Source of the DNA: Arabidopsis thaliana
Taxonomy: Eukaryota > Streptophyta > Magnoliopsida > Brassicales > Brassicaceae
Length of the DNA: 64,000 nt
NCBI RefSeq assembly: GCF_000001735.4
Contig: NC_003074.8
Span: 2,976,101-3,040,100, forward strand
Reading direction: 5' to 3'
The notes below the pieces were generated by a model that was not told the DNA's origin, searched no databases, and worked only from the letters and a program-made list of their open reading frames with translations. The first letter of the stretch is position 1; each line of letters begins with the position of its first letter. Positions 49,643 through 63,110 of this stretch are shown piece after piece. A program made the translations under genes and the position numbers.

Positions 49643-50039
49643 AATTTAATCAACCTAATTCCCAGAAAACCCTAATTTGGGGAAGACGACGATGAATCGA
49701 AAGGAAGAATCACAGATCTTCTTTATTAGTGTGTTTGCCATTTCTGGGTTCTTCCCAATGAAATGGGCCACGTAACTAAAACGATGGGTTTCGTGTCGTT
49801 TTTGGATTCCTCTCTTCGAGGATATCTAATTGTTGGATATTCGAAATATGTGGCCCTAAGCGAAGAAGCAGTATTTCTAAATGGATCCTCAAGTTTTATT
49901 TTATTTACAAATACATTACGGGATATTATAATCTCTGTTACCAAACAGAAATTTGGTAGAAAGAAAGGATTTTTATTTATCCAGAATCAATCGCCGGAGA
50001 AGAAGATAAACACAGAGAGTGACGAGAGAGAGAGTGAAA
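49643..50039. promoter_or_regulatory. Bidirectional promoter, G-patch gene and 98-aa gene
   Basis: Only 397 bases separate the divergent start codons. A telo-box (AAACCCTAA) lies at 49667-49675 and a site II element (TGGGCC) at 49764-49769. The telo-box is inside the G-patch gene's probable leader. Both elements fit growth-linked housekeeping expression. Confidence 0.5.
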
Positions 50040-50900
50040 ATGGAGAAGTACTTTGGAAATGCGTACAGGGGAGATCCAGGAGTGCCACATGCAGATGCAG
50101 ATCGTTTCGTGAATATATGGATTGGTTCTGCTGCTTTCTCCGTTCTTACCTGGGTTAATCCTTACATGTGGCAGCTCTCTAACCAGTTCAAGTATTTCTC
50201 GCTCTCTCTCTCTCTTGAACTTTCGAATTCGAATTTGGGTACTTTCGGTTTTTCGTGTTTGATTTCCGAATTGGGTTTCTTGTTCATGTGTTTTTGTTCT
50301 TCTCTGAATTGCTCCGGTGAGAATTATGTTTTGATTCTTTTGGTTTGACTGTTAAAGTTCTTCTTTTTCTGCTACATTAGATTGGTTATAGCGCAATGTT
50401 TGAAGATTTAGTAATGTCAGAAGATACTTTGATGTCTTTAGGCGAATTGAATGAAGTTGTTATCATAGGCATTGCTAAAACCTCAGGTTTCAATATCATC
50501 TAATAGTTGATGGAGTGTTTAGTCCTATGATACATAGTGTGATCAACTGTGTTTAAGGTCTTGTAGATCAAATAATCATGTTTCTCCCGGATAAGTTCTG
50601 TGGCTTATCCAAAGTATGGTTTTTGTATGGTTGTCTCTCATACTCTCTAATGTGGCAGTTACCATGACAAGTGGATGCTGTTTGAGCAGTACCACTGGAA
50701 AAAAGCAAGGGCAAAGAAGCAACCTTATGAATTCAAGGTTCTTACCTTTGCCTAAGAACTGAATCTGTCTTTCACAACATAACTAATGACAACATTTCTC
50801 ACACGTTTATTTGATTCTACTCTTTGTTCCTCAGTGGAATAAGATACCCAAAGAAGTCAGGGACTCGTACTATTACAACTGGCCAGTCTACTTCCCATAG
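50040..50900 (+). CDS. Small conserved 98-residue protein of unknown function
   Basis: Coding exons 50040-50191, 50659-50737, 50835-50900; 98 residues. The joins are phase-compatible and the product has even, non-repetitive composition, rich in Trp and Tyr (ten Trp in total), so it is a real gene. It starts MEKYFGNAYRGDPGVPHADA, has one moderately hydrophobic segment (FVNIWIGSAAFSVLTWVNPY), then a basic, aromatic part (KWMLFEQYHWKKARAKKQPY) and ends NWPVYFP. I recognise the locus as a plant-conserved protein without a firm function. The size, single span and aromatic matrix-like tail resemble accessory subunits of mitochondrial respiratory complexes, but that is a guess. Confidence 0.87.
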
Positions 50901-51454
50901 AAGTGTCTCTGTGTTGCTGTGAATCAGAAGAGAAACCAAACACTTGTGGAACTTCTATGGAATCTATCTCTATCTCTTCTTGATCTGTTATTCGTAGCAC
51001 TTTTGGATTTTAAGTTTTTTCTTTTGTAATGATCAATCTCTCAACTCTTCACTGTTTCATCTCCTCTAGTTGACTCTCTTATGGAAATATTGAATCTCTT
51101 TGAAGAGCAGAACCAGAATCTGTCTGTTATGATCACCATGACCACCTTCCGGTTATTATGCTCTTGTATTTGGAAACTGAAATAGTGACTAATGGATAAG
51201 ACGGTCCTGATTAGTACTGGTTCAGTATTGTACCCAAATGTCGCTTGTGATAGAATCGAGAGACCAAAGGCATCAGATGAAGCTGCACAAATAGTGTGGT
51301 ATCAAGCTCCCTCAACCAAATAATTGTTCCGGGGTAAAAATGAACTAGCACCAGCATAATATATGTAAACACATGTTTATGTAATAAGAGAAAGAATGGT
51401 AAATTCTTGTAAGCAAAGAATTTCAACTAACAATGTTGCTCTACAAATCAAAAT
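50901..51454. other. Convergent 3' flanks of the 98-aa gene and the SAUR
   Basis: 3' UTRs of two tail-to-tail genes. Nothing else is seen. Confidence 0.5.
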
Positions 51455-51796
51455 TCAAGACTCTCTACTTCCTTGTAGAATCTTCTGTACTTCTTCCGGC
51501 TGGCATGGGATGGTCAGAGGTCCTCTTGGTTGAAACCCGAATTCCTCTCTCGCTTGTTCGAGCAGCCTCAAGAACTCTGGTTTGTTCAACTCTTCAAGCT
51601 CTAAAACAAACCTCTTAATTCTCTCTCCCTTAACCGCAATCACTGCTACATGCCCTTCCTTCACATCACTTGGAATCATTGATGCAGCATTACCCTCTTC
51701 CTCAAACTCACAATAATTCCCTACCCTTTTAGAGAATCTAGTGAATAAGCAGCAAATTTGTAGCTTTCTCATGAAAATCTTAAACTTTTTGCACAT
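51455..51796 (-). CDS. SAUR48: SAUR-like auxin-responsive protein
   Basis: Intronless, 113 residues from the ATG at 51796. I chose this start because it gives the usual SAUR size; the open frame continues upstream through a low-complexity Glu run without a fitting N-terminus. The SAUR core reads DVKEGHVAVIAVKGERIKRF then VLELEELNKPEFLRLLEQAR, EEFGFQPRGPLTIPCQPEEV. The N-terminus has a basic, Cys-containing patch (MCKKFKIFMRKLQICCLF). SAURs of this type inhibit PP2C-D phosphatases to activate plasma-membrane proton pumps and cell expansion. The number 48 is from memory of the family list. Confidence 0.92.
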   Translation of the reverse strand: MCKKFKIFMRKLQICCLFTRFSKRVGNYCEFEEEGNAASMIPSDVKEGHVAVIAVKGERIKRFVLELEELNKPEFLRLLEQAREEFGFQPRGPLTIPCQPEEVQKILQGSRES

Positions 51797-53801
51797 TCTC
51801 AAAACGTCAACAGTAGAAGTAAAGCTCTGATTAGTGTTCTTTGCTTCTTCTTCTTCTTCTTCTTCTTTGGTGGAGTTGTTGCATTCTTTTGGGTTAGAGA
51901 GTTTGGTTTTATACACTCACCATTCATAGTTAGGAAATTTCTAAGAGATTTCTTGATTACAACATTTAATGCAATCCCCCATTTGTGTATCAGCTGTTCT
52001 CTTTCTTTGCTCTCCTGAGAATAGTGGGGCCTCACAAGAACACGCTTCTGCAGTCCAAAAAGTGTAACTTCACACCTCTTTCCTTTGTAATTAAGATGGT
52101 TGATCCCTCTGGTTCAATCTTTTATCCTTGTTAAGAACTTAAGAATCTTGAAGGACTTTGATTATTTACGTTTTCACTACAAATCAAAGTGTATGGCACA
52201 AGTAAAATTACCAAAACAAAAGGACTTTGATTGTTTAGGTTTTCACTAAAATTCACGCATTTGAAGAATTACTTTTCGTGTTGGGTTTGTTGTATATACT
52301 CATAGTCTCCTACTCCATTACATTTGTGCCGACACATAAAAGAAGTGAAGAAATTGTCATTATCTAGAGAATAGAGTATTTATCGTATAACATGTCAACT
52401 ACCTCGTGGTCCGGTCTGTACGGAATCATTAAATGTTTGTTCAAATTTTCTAACACCGTTGCGTACTTATAATGTAATGTAACCCCACTGAATTAAGATA
52501 TAAACAAAATTGTTGTAAAAACAGAGTACTATGTGAAAACAGAGGAATTTGGTCTTTCTTTGGTCTAAGTTTAGGACCAGCCCTCCTCCCACTAGTAAAT
52601 ACCAGTGCAGTGTGAGGGATTTAAGTCATTCTTTCTTTATTTTTGTTAAACTATTAATTGGTTACAAAAAGAGTGAAAATTTTAAAAAATGAAGAAAATG
52701 CATTAATATTGTATTGGTAATAGTAAAATGTTATGTGAATTCTTAAAAAGAAAGTTAGTTGAAAGAAAGAAAAAAAAAAACACGTCAGCATGTGAATTTT
52801 AGATGTTGTTGAAAAACATTGGTAAACTAAGGTCTTCTTATATTGGACATTCACATGGACATGGATCATGAAGTTATGTGGGCTACAAGAAAAATAAAAT
52901 ATTTTTGGCCCACTAATCAAAAAGTTTCTAGCTACTCTAGTCTCATTAACAAATCCAAGGAATTTGGGGTGAGTAAAGTGTAAACACTTGACCAGTTTAT
53001 TATAGAGTCACTTAGAGAGTATTTAAATAATTCAAAACTTGGATTACTTACCAAATAGAGTAAATCAAATTTCAGAGTTCTTGAATTCGCCACTATCTTC
53101 TAACTCACGGAAGTTGCTTTATTTTTGTTTCTACTTAGAGATGATAAAACAATTTTGTAATCAGCAAACTCTTCTTTAACCTAAAGTACTTATATCAGAA
53201 ACCACATTCATGAGAAACCATACTTAAACCTAATGTTAAACGAGAAAATAATTAACCACCTTCAATTTTTGTTAGTGGATAAATAGAGTACCAAACAAAA
53301 TAAGTGGACAAATTTTAAATAAATAAAAATCTATGGACACTCAAGTTGTAATTTATTTTCTCCGTATCCATTTTGATTTTAGTCCCTTTGTTCCCATTTC
53401 TCTCCTCTCTCTCTCTTTCTCGCTCTCTTCCTGATTTGATCACCGGAAAATCTTAGCCGTCCGATCAACCACCGTGTACTCCGAGAAGATCTCTTCGATT
53501 ACTTCAACGTTCTTCTGATTTTCACCAGCTCAGATCTCCGACAACATTCCGGTATCATTTCTCGCTTTTTTTTCCTCCAAATCCTTATCCGCCAGATTAC
53601 GAAAATGAGGAGCTTGATCCGAGAGAGGCATAGTGAAAGCTTATCTGTGAATTCTTAGGATTTGAATCTGAATACTCAGGCTTTTTGATTCCTTCTCCGT
53701 TACATGCTGATTCAATTTTGAGCTCCCCTGCTAGTGTAAATCTCCTCAGCTCGGAAACTTAGGGTTTAGTTTGGGGTCCTTTGCTCTTCGTTGCGTAAGC
53801 C
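51797..53801. other. SAUR promoter, spacer and PP2A B'beta leader
   Basis: About 2 kb without a gene. The part near 51797-52100 is SAUR leader and promoter on the minus strand, including a (GAA)n run at about 51844-51868. The middle is AT-rich. From about 53390 the CT-rich sequence is the B'beta 5' UTR, with a possible leader intron starting at about 53550 (CATTCCG|GTATCA) whose acceptor I could not fix. Confidence 0.45.
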
Positions 53802-55831
53802 ATGTTTAAGAAAATCATGAAAGGTGGGCATCGAAAGCCCTCTAAATCCGAAGCTAATGAACCGTCTAGTTATGGGATTGGTCTACCTGATAATAGGTCA
53901 GGTCCTGGCTCCAATGTGGTCGTTAGTCACGCTTCTCGTGGTGCATTGGTTAATTCTTCTCCGTCGCCAGTGACTGCAACTCCACCTCCTCCGCCTTTGG
54001 GCTCGGTGGAGCCACTCCCGTTGTTTAGAGATGTGCCGGTTTCAGAGAGGCAAACTTTGTTCTTGAGGAAACTTCAGAATTGCTGTTTCCTTTTCGATTT
54101 CACTGACACGATTAAGAATGCTAGAGACAAGGAGATTAAGAGGCAAACGTTGTTGGAGCTGGTGGATTTTATACAGTCTGGATCTAGTAAGATCTCAGAG
54201 TCGTGTCAGGAAGAAATGATTAAGATGATTTCTGTTAATATTTTCCGGTCTCTCCCACCAGCATCACACGAGAATACGGGTCAAGAGCCTGCAGATCCTG
54301 AGGAAGAAGAACCTTATTTGGAACCTTCTTGGCCTCACTTACAGCTAGTTTACGAGTTGCTCCTGAGATATGTTGTTTCGACTGACACTGATACAAAGGT
54401 GGCCAAACGGTATATCGACCATTCTTTTGTGTTAAAGTTGCTCGATTTGTTTGATTCTGAGGACCCAAGAGAGAGGGAGTATTTGAAAACGATTCTTCAT
54501 AGGATATATGGGAAGTTTATGGTCCACAGACCCTTTATTAGGAAAGCAATCAACAACATATTCTATAGGTTTATTTATGAGACAGAGAGACACAGTGGGA
54601 TTGGGGAACTCTTGGAGATTCTAGGCAGTATCATAAACGGGTTTGCATTGCCTATGAAGGAGGAACACAAGCTATTCTTAATCAGGGTGTTGATACCATT
54701 GCATAAGCCAAAACCAATCGTTGTATATCATCAGCAGTTATCTTATTGCATCGTTCAGTTTGTGGAAAAAGATTATAAGCTTGCGGATACAGTAATCAGG
54801 GGATTGTTAAAGTATTGGCCCGTGACAAACTGCTCAAAGGAGAATCTCTTCCTTGGAGAACTTGAAGAAGTTCTTGAGGCAACACAGCCTGTCGAGTTCC
54901 AGCGTTGCATGGTTCCATTATTCCAACAAATTGGTCGCTGTCTCACTAGCTCCCACTTTCAGGTTAGTCGTCGTGTTTGCAATGGTGTTTTTTTTTAATC
55001 CCCACATGGAAGGCTTATTATGCATATTACCTTAAATATGGAGATTTTGTTATTTAGCTCTTTTGACTCTGGTCTGATTTCTTCCCTGAAAAGAACTAGT
55101 GCTTCATCAAGTTTAGTGCAAATTGTTTTTTTTTGTTCTGTTTTTCTTTTTGCTTTGCCTCTTTCTCTTCATTTTTGCCACATGTTGATTTTCATTCATA
55201 AAATGATCTTGTTGGTACTAACTCTCATAAGTATGCGTTATATCTCATGCTTTTGATAGCTTCTACTCTGATTAAATCCTTGGATTCCTAGATCATCTTC
55301 ATTTTCCATGATTCAGTTGTTTCAAAATTTATGGAGTGAATTAACTCTCTGAATGTATTGTTACTGTGCTTACTGATTTCTAGGAATCACACAAGTTTCC
55401 CGTTATGTCTTTGTGCAACAGCTCAAACTTTCCTAGAATTCTATGTGGGGTTTGCCTTATGCTCATATGTATATCTCATAAATCCGATACAGGTTGCAGA
55501 ACGAGCACTGTTCTTGTGGAACAACGAGCACATTGTGGGTCTAATCGCGCAAAACCGAAGCGTGATCCTTCCAATCATATATCCCACACTGGAGAAGAAC
55601 ATCCAGTCTCACTGGAACCAAGCAGTTCATGGTCTAACCACAAATATCAAGAAAATGTTCATGGAAATGGATCCTGAACTGTTTGAAGAATGTCAGAGAC
55701 AGTATGAAGAGAAACAAGCGAAATCCAAAGAAGTAGAAGAACAACGGCAATATACATGGAAGAGATTAGCAGAAGCAGCGGCGGAGCGAGATGGAGGAGG
55801 AGGAGAAGAAGATCATATGATCACTTCCTAG
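53802..55831 (+). CDS. B'BETA: PP2A regulatory subunit B' beta (B56 family)
   Basis: Two coding exons, 53802-54962 and 55493-55831; 499 residues, as known for B'beta. Variable N-terminus ([20 protein letters not shown], Pro-rich TPPPPPLG), then the B56 HEAT-like core from about residue 85: [68 protein letters not shown] ([14 protein letters not shown]) and the second-exon [20 protein letters not shown]. The C-terminus is charged and ends DHMITS. It directs PP2A to substrates; in Arabidopsis B'alpha and B'beta act on brassinosteroid signalling components such as BZR1. The single intron position before VAERAL is typical of plant B' genes. Confidence 0.97.
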
Positions 55832-56577
55832 ATCGATCAAAAAGGGTATAATTCTTTCACTTTTTTTTTTGTTTGTTCTCATTTTATCAAATGAGTTACT
55901 ATATTAATTTTCTTATCAAACTTGGATTTGTTTGTTGTTTTGAGAATCATGGGTTCAAAATCTGATTGCTCAGAGAAGTAGAGAGAGAGAAGTGAGCCAT
56001 TACTATCAGAGAATATGTCTTTAGTACTAAGAAATGTGTTTGTGATCTTCTGTCTAATTTTGTTCGTGGAAAGGCACTTTAAAATTTTGTAAAATTTTAA
56101 TTATATATACTGTGGATGGATGTTTGTAGCTTGTGTTATTAGCCATCTCAAAATCCAATTTGGTTTTCTTGTTTTGATCCATTCTTACCCTACTTTTTGT
56201 GTTATTTGTATCAAAACTTTGAATTTGTATATAGGAGGAAACTAGTCTTCCAACTGATCCAGGACAATGTATTTGATTCCTCAATTTCCAAAAGATAAGA
56301 AGAGTTTTCATTTTAACTCTTAAGGTAAACTAAACACAATATCGTCTTCTTTATTATTAACCAAATTGGTTCAGAGCCATTGGACCGAAAACATAGACCG
56401 AGAGAATATACCAAGTTATATACAGTTAATTAACTGCGCCAATTCACCACGAGAAAACCTAAATTTTATTGAGGTAGCTTATTGCACGGCGGCGATTAGT
56501 TGTTTTACTTGTTACAAGAAAATCATTCCACGGCGGTGGAGAAAAAACAAAAGAGAGCGAGACAAAGAGAGACTACA
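55832..56577. other. B'beta 3' UTR and promoter of the ankyrin gene
   Basis: B'beta 3' UTR to about 56100, then AT-rich spacer. The ankyrin-gene leader is within about 56450-56577. No other gene is seen. Confidence 0.45.
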
Positions 56578-58058
56578 ATGGCTGTTCCAAGAGGAGGAAA
56601 TGGTTTGAATGAAGAAGAAGATGTTGACGGAGAAAACGCTATCTTTGAGGAAAACGGTGTTGACTACGACACCGATTCCGAGCTTCCCTCTCACCTCCGT
56701 GACTTGGCCGCCGCTGCTCAGGCCGGAGATGTCGCCGCCTTGCGCACCGCCATCGGTACTTTCCTTACTTCTTCTCGTTGCTGCTTTTAACAAATTTCAA
56801 TTTCAATTTCATCTTCAATTGCGTATTGCTTGATTAGCTGGTCAGACCAAAAAAGCCTCAAAATTTCCCACATTCATTGCAGAAGATTCCTCTAGTTTGA
56901 TCTTCGTCTCATCCTTTTAAGCCACCTTAAGGGCTTCATTTTCCATTTGACTCACTGGTTTGCTCAATCTAGTTTAGGTTCACTTAGGAAGGATAAGAGA
57001 AACCTCTAGTTTTATGCCTATGTGTGTATTCATGTCTATCTTTGTTTTGTTTGTTGCTTGGGGCTGTGATTGATCTGACGTAAGATTTGCATACTCTTTT
57101 GAACTGATGAAAATTAGTTTAGTCTAGATCATCTTTCTACTGGTAGAAGTAATGGTATCAGATTTTGCATTGTGTGGATATGTCTTAATTTGTGCACTTT
57201 CTGCTGTTTTTGAGAAGATGAAATGTTTAAAGGCAATCATATTCCTTTTCTGATTTTGATAGACAATTTGAATGGGAGAGTCGATGAGCCACTCGAGGAT
57301 AATGACTCGGCACTTCACTTGGCATGTCTATATGGTCACCTACCTTGTGTTCAGGTTGCTTTTTCTTTGTCATTTCCATCGACTCTGATAGCTAATGTAT
57401 CTGTAAATTAATTTTTGTATTGATTTTCACTGCAGCTGCTCTTAGAAAGAGGAGCTGATATGGAAGTGAAAGATGAAGACGAAGCAATTCCTCTACATGA
57501 TGCTTGTGCTGGAGGTAAAGTTTGTCATGGTCCTACCATTCTTTTGGTAATTCTGTCTCACGGCATGGTCACATTCTGTGGCTTATTGTTCTTTCTCTTT
57601 AACTTGGGCTCGCAGGATACTTGGAAATAGTACAGCTTCTTTTTAGCCGAGCTAGTAGTCCTGAATGTGTGAAGAGAATGATTGAAACAGCAGATATAGA
57701 AGGTGATACTGTAAGTATTCTCAATCTTCAATTGCCTCATTCCCTCTAGCTCTTGCTCTCTATAATGTAATTCATCCCAAAGTTTTTCTTGTTCACAGCC
57801 TCTGCATCACGCAGCAAGAGGTGAACATGTTGACGTGGTTAGGTTTTTGCTGGGTTCCGGGGCTTCACCAACGACACAAAACTCCTATGGGAAGGTGAAA
57901 AAAAACATTTGAAAGCAATTTCTATCTTTGGCTTTTGAAGTATGGTTAGCGATAATAACAAGGTTGTGATAATGCAGACACCAGGTGAATTAGCTGATTT
58001 AAACACTGATGCTAAGAGGATACTCGAAGAAGCGATAAACAACTCAATGATCTCCTAG
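56578..58058 (+). CDS. Ankyrin-repeat protein, 206 residues
   Basis: Six coding exons: 56578-56755, 57263-57354, 57436-57514, 57616-57710, 57799-57894, 57978-58058. An acidic N-terminus (NEEEDVDGENAIFEENGVDY) is followed by four to five ankyrin units: LRDLAAAAQAGDVAALRTAI, DSALHLACLYGHLPCVQLLL, IPLHDACAGGYLEIVQLLFS, TPLHHAARGEHVDVVRFLLG and a short C-terminal cap (TPGELADLNTDAKRILEE). No catalytic domain, signal peptide or membrane span is present, so it is a small soluble scaffold. Close relatives are conserved across eukaryotes without a settled function. The frame is restored at each join and the length matches the locus I know. Confidence 0.93.
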
Positions 58059-58586
58059 TGATGCTGCAAATCTGCAGAGTTCATTGGCCAGTTTTGGCGA
58101 CTCAGTGAAGTAGTAGCAAAATGTTAACTTTTTCTTAATCCTGTTTTTTGGTGGTTTCATATACAAAAGGTTTCAAATTTTGATACCTATGGAATTAAGA
58201 ACTTCCGTGTCGGTTTTAATCATGAAATTATTATCAGATTTGAGTAGTACAAAATATACTAGTTTCTTTGTAAGAAAACTGGAATCAATTTTAAACATTT
58301 CAAACATCTATATTAACAAGAAGGAAATTGAGCGGTTTAATAAGTTGGTGGATTGAAGTGTGAATACTTGAGAAATAAAAGACTAAAACAGTAAAAAGTA
58401 ATAAAATATGATCCACCAATGAGCAGCTTTGAACTTGATAGCAAGCAGAGCACTTATTCTGCCTCTTTCCTTTCTTTTTGGCTGTCTCCGGCGAGAAGAG
58501 ATTTTCCGGGGGAAAATAGCAAAAGCTCGGTTTTAGTTTCTGTTTAGAAAGAGGATACAGAATAGTGATTACTAACATCTTCTCCG
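58059..58586. other. Ankyrin gene 3' UTR and RABE1e promoter
   Basis: The 3' UTR of the ankyrin gene and the RABE1e upstream region. No gene or strong element is seen. Confidence 0.45.
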
Positions 58587-60279
<1,693 letters not shown>

Positions 60280-60763
60280 AAGTTCTCTGAACCTGTTTCT
60301 AATCTCTTACCGTCTTTAATCTTCTTCGCATCATTCAAGGGATCGTCCTATGTTCTTATTAGTAGGAGGATAGACTTAATTGATAGCTGTGTGTATTTTG
60401 CTATCTCGATGGCCAAACACTGTACTGGTAATGGTAGACAATGTTTAAGTGCTTAAACTTTGAATTAATGAAATGCAGATGTTATGTGTGTAAGCTACGG
60501 CTTCAAGGCTCGAAATTAGAGAGTTATCTCGTTCCTGTGTTTTGTGACAGATATAAAATTTCAGACTAAAAGTAATCACGAGATAATAAGAACATGAAGT
60601 GCCTTTTTTTCATATATTCTGGGGTTACAAACTTATTACAAAATCTCCGCCGAGGCAAGAAGAAGAAAGATCGAAGGAATTGATAAATTTACAGAGAAGT
60701 CAAGCTTCTTGAGAAATTTACACACAAAAGAGGCTACTTCCGACCCGATTTTAACAAGGTGAC
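60280..60763. other. Convergent 3' flanks of RABE1e and RABC2b
   Basis: Two Rab genes end tail to tail; both 3' UTRs lie here. Nothing else is seen. Confidence 0.5.
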
Positions 60764-62021
60764 TCACGAGCTGCAACACCGGCCTTGATGAGCTCGGTAA
60801 TCCGGTTTTCTCTTCACAGAGCTTGATCCTTCTTCCAAAAGACTAGGTACCTCCATTATCTGTTTCATTTTGCAACTCTCCTATTATTTATTTTCCTCAG
60901 TTTCGACCGGTTTTGAAAGTGAAAAGGGATCATCAAGATTCTTTCTTACCTTCAAAGCTAGCTCTTCGAAGCATCCGTTCACGTTTTCTCGGGTTCTTGC
61001 GCTACATTCATGAAACAAACAATTGAGGTCTTTCGCTAGAGCCATTCCTTCTTCCCGGCTAACCTTCCTTTCTGATTCCTGCAATGACAACTATCAGTGA
61101 AACCGATCTCAAGTTGTTTGACTACAAGTGTTACTACTACTGCTACTCACTCTATCAACTTTGTTGCCAACGAGCATCTTAATGCAGTCATGGTTAGTCG
61201 AATATAGCTCAATCTCTTTAGCCCAAATATCTGCCAAGTTCAAAAATGTCTCTCTTTTCGTGACATCATAAACTGCACCATGACCAAGAAAATCCGGAGA
61301 GAGTATTAATACAAGTCTTGAGAACTTATTACGACAACAGCTACTGACAATTATATGATCTCATATATCATTACCGAGAATGATTCCTTGGGAGCCTCTG
61401 AAATAAGAACTTGTCAATGTTCTGAACTTTTCTTGTCCAGCTACACAACAATCACAAACAAGAAATCACATGGACCATGAGTTTTGTAGTAACCAACTAC
61501 ACACGTTCCAAAAACTCGAATTGCTCTTATTGCTTTTTTACCTGTGTCCCAGATTGTAAGTTTCAGCCTTTTCCCTCTTACTTTCATCTGTTTGATCTTA
61601 AAGTCAACACCTACAATGTTATACTGATCAGACTCAAGCAGGCTTCAAATTCAGATAAGCATCAAGAGTTATGTTTTCCGAGTTTATTTTCAAACAGAAA
61701 ATCATAAAGAAAACTTCAAGTTCTCAAACTTCAACTTCATTTGAATTTTGACCAGACAGTGGTCTAGCTCACAAACAATAAGCTAGCCTTCAATGCAAAA
61801 AAAAATCATGTCGACAAAGAGATATTTGAAGTTTGACCAGTCAAGATTCTAGCTCTAAGACTGTTAAGAACGAACGATAAATTACCAATGGTGGGAGCAA
61901 GATCTTCGACAGAGCTGGAAATGAAGCTGAGAAGCAAGCTGCTTTTACCAACACCAGAATCTCCAATCAACAAGATCTTGAAAGATAGATCATACCCACT
62001 TTGCCCAGAAGAAGATCCCAT
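60764..62021 (-). CDS. RABC2B: Rab GTPase RABC2b (Rab18-like)
   Basis: Coding exons on the minus strand: 62021-61886, 61610-61542, 61440-61375, 61272-61151, 61078-60950, 60859-60764; 205 residues. Motifs: [14 protein letters not shown], effector [44 protein letters not shown], and SARTRENV as G5. The C-terminus GRCCSS is a double-Cys prenylation site. RABC is the plant Rab18 class, linked to peroxisome and lipid-body surfaces in other systems; RABC2a (chromosome 5 sister) binds a myosin XI tail at peroxisomes. It is unrelated by recent duplication to the neighbouring RABE1e. Confidence 0.96.
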
Positions 62022-63110
62022 TTTCTTCTACAATCTCTCACTCTATCTAATACTACAGTAAAGAGATCAAATCAAATTCAACTTAGATAAACAAACAAAC
62101 AAAAGAAGTGATTTTTATGTTATCTTGTAAAAGAATGAATCGAAAAAAGAAGAGAGAAAACTTTGCCTCTGCAGAGAAATCTATGATTCATACAACAAAT
62201 TAAGAAACTTTATTCTTTACAGAGCAGAAAACAAATAATGAAAAACGTTAATGAGAATTGTTGAACAAATACTGTCAAAAACATTAAAGAACTCTTTACT
62301 GCTTCTTCTCCTTTCTCCGACATTTCGCTTCACGACACGTATCTGTTTCTGTTTCAACGTTTCTTCCAAAGTCCGTCTTGTTTTGTATCCACGTGTTTGT
62401 TGCTCCCTCCCAAATTTTTTTTTATTTTTTCCTAGCTTTTTATTATAAAACCAAATATTTCATGCAATCAAAGCACTACTGTTACGTTTGCAATTATCTT
62501 TTGCGGTTTGCGGCGATTCAGACCCAAAAAAACACAAAGGAAAACTAGTTTTCTTAGTGAAGCTCTCATGAAAGATAAGTTGTTATAAAGAGTGTTCACA
62601 AGTTCACTTGTATGGATTACAAGTTACTATCAGTTTTGGAACAAGTACATGAACAAAGGCTTTTTTTACACTTTAAAACATAACCAAAAAAAAAAAAAAC
62701 TCTTTCTGTTGCAAAATTAACCATTCAAATCAATTACTCTCCAAAGTGTTTTTTTGTTTTGTTTACACATATGTAAAGAGACGACCGTAGTTATCAAAAG
62801 CATTTTGGTCACAACAAAGTAAGCTTAACAATCAATCAGCAAGTGAAATCAAATGATTACAAGTGAATAAAGAGACAAAGAGACCTCGTTTCAAGCCTTG
62901 TGACGCAATTATTAAACAGTAGCAGCAAGAACTTTCACCAATTCACATTCTTTAGGCACTGTAAGCACATGATCAAACCATTCAACTTCCCAAAACTTTC
63001 GCAACTTTTGCTTCTTTCAAGCGAAATCTCCGCACACCAAATCTTCTTCTTATAGACGAAACTAGTCAAACCATAAAGCAAATCCTCGTCCCACAAAACC
63101 GCTAACTTTC
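62022..63110. other. RABC2b promoter and 3' flank of the right-edge F-box gene
   Basis: RABC2b leader and promoter from 62022, then AT-rich spacer with a poly-A run at about 62686-62699. Sequence near 62890-63110 resembles the tail of an F-box/kelch coding region in composition but is not in frame with the gene upstream of its stop at 63111. I call no gene. Confidence 0.4.

Noticed and set aside
51799..52035. 78-codon minus-strand frame upstream of the SAUR
   Set aside because: Mostly a Lys/Glu low-complexity run from a GAA repeat in the SAUR leader and promoter, with no family similarity.
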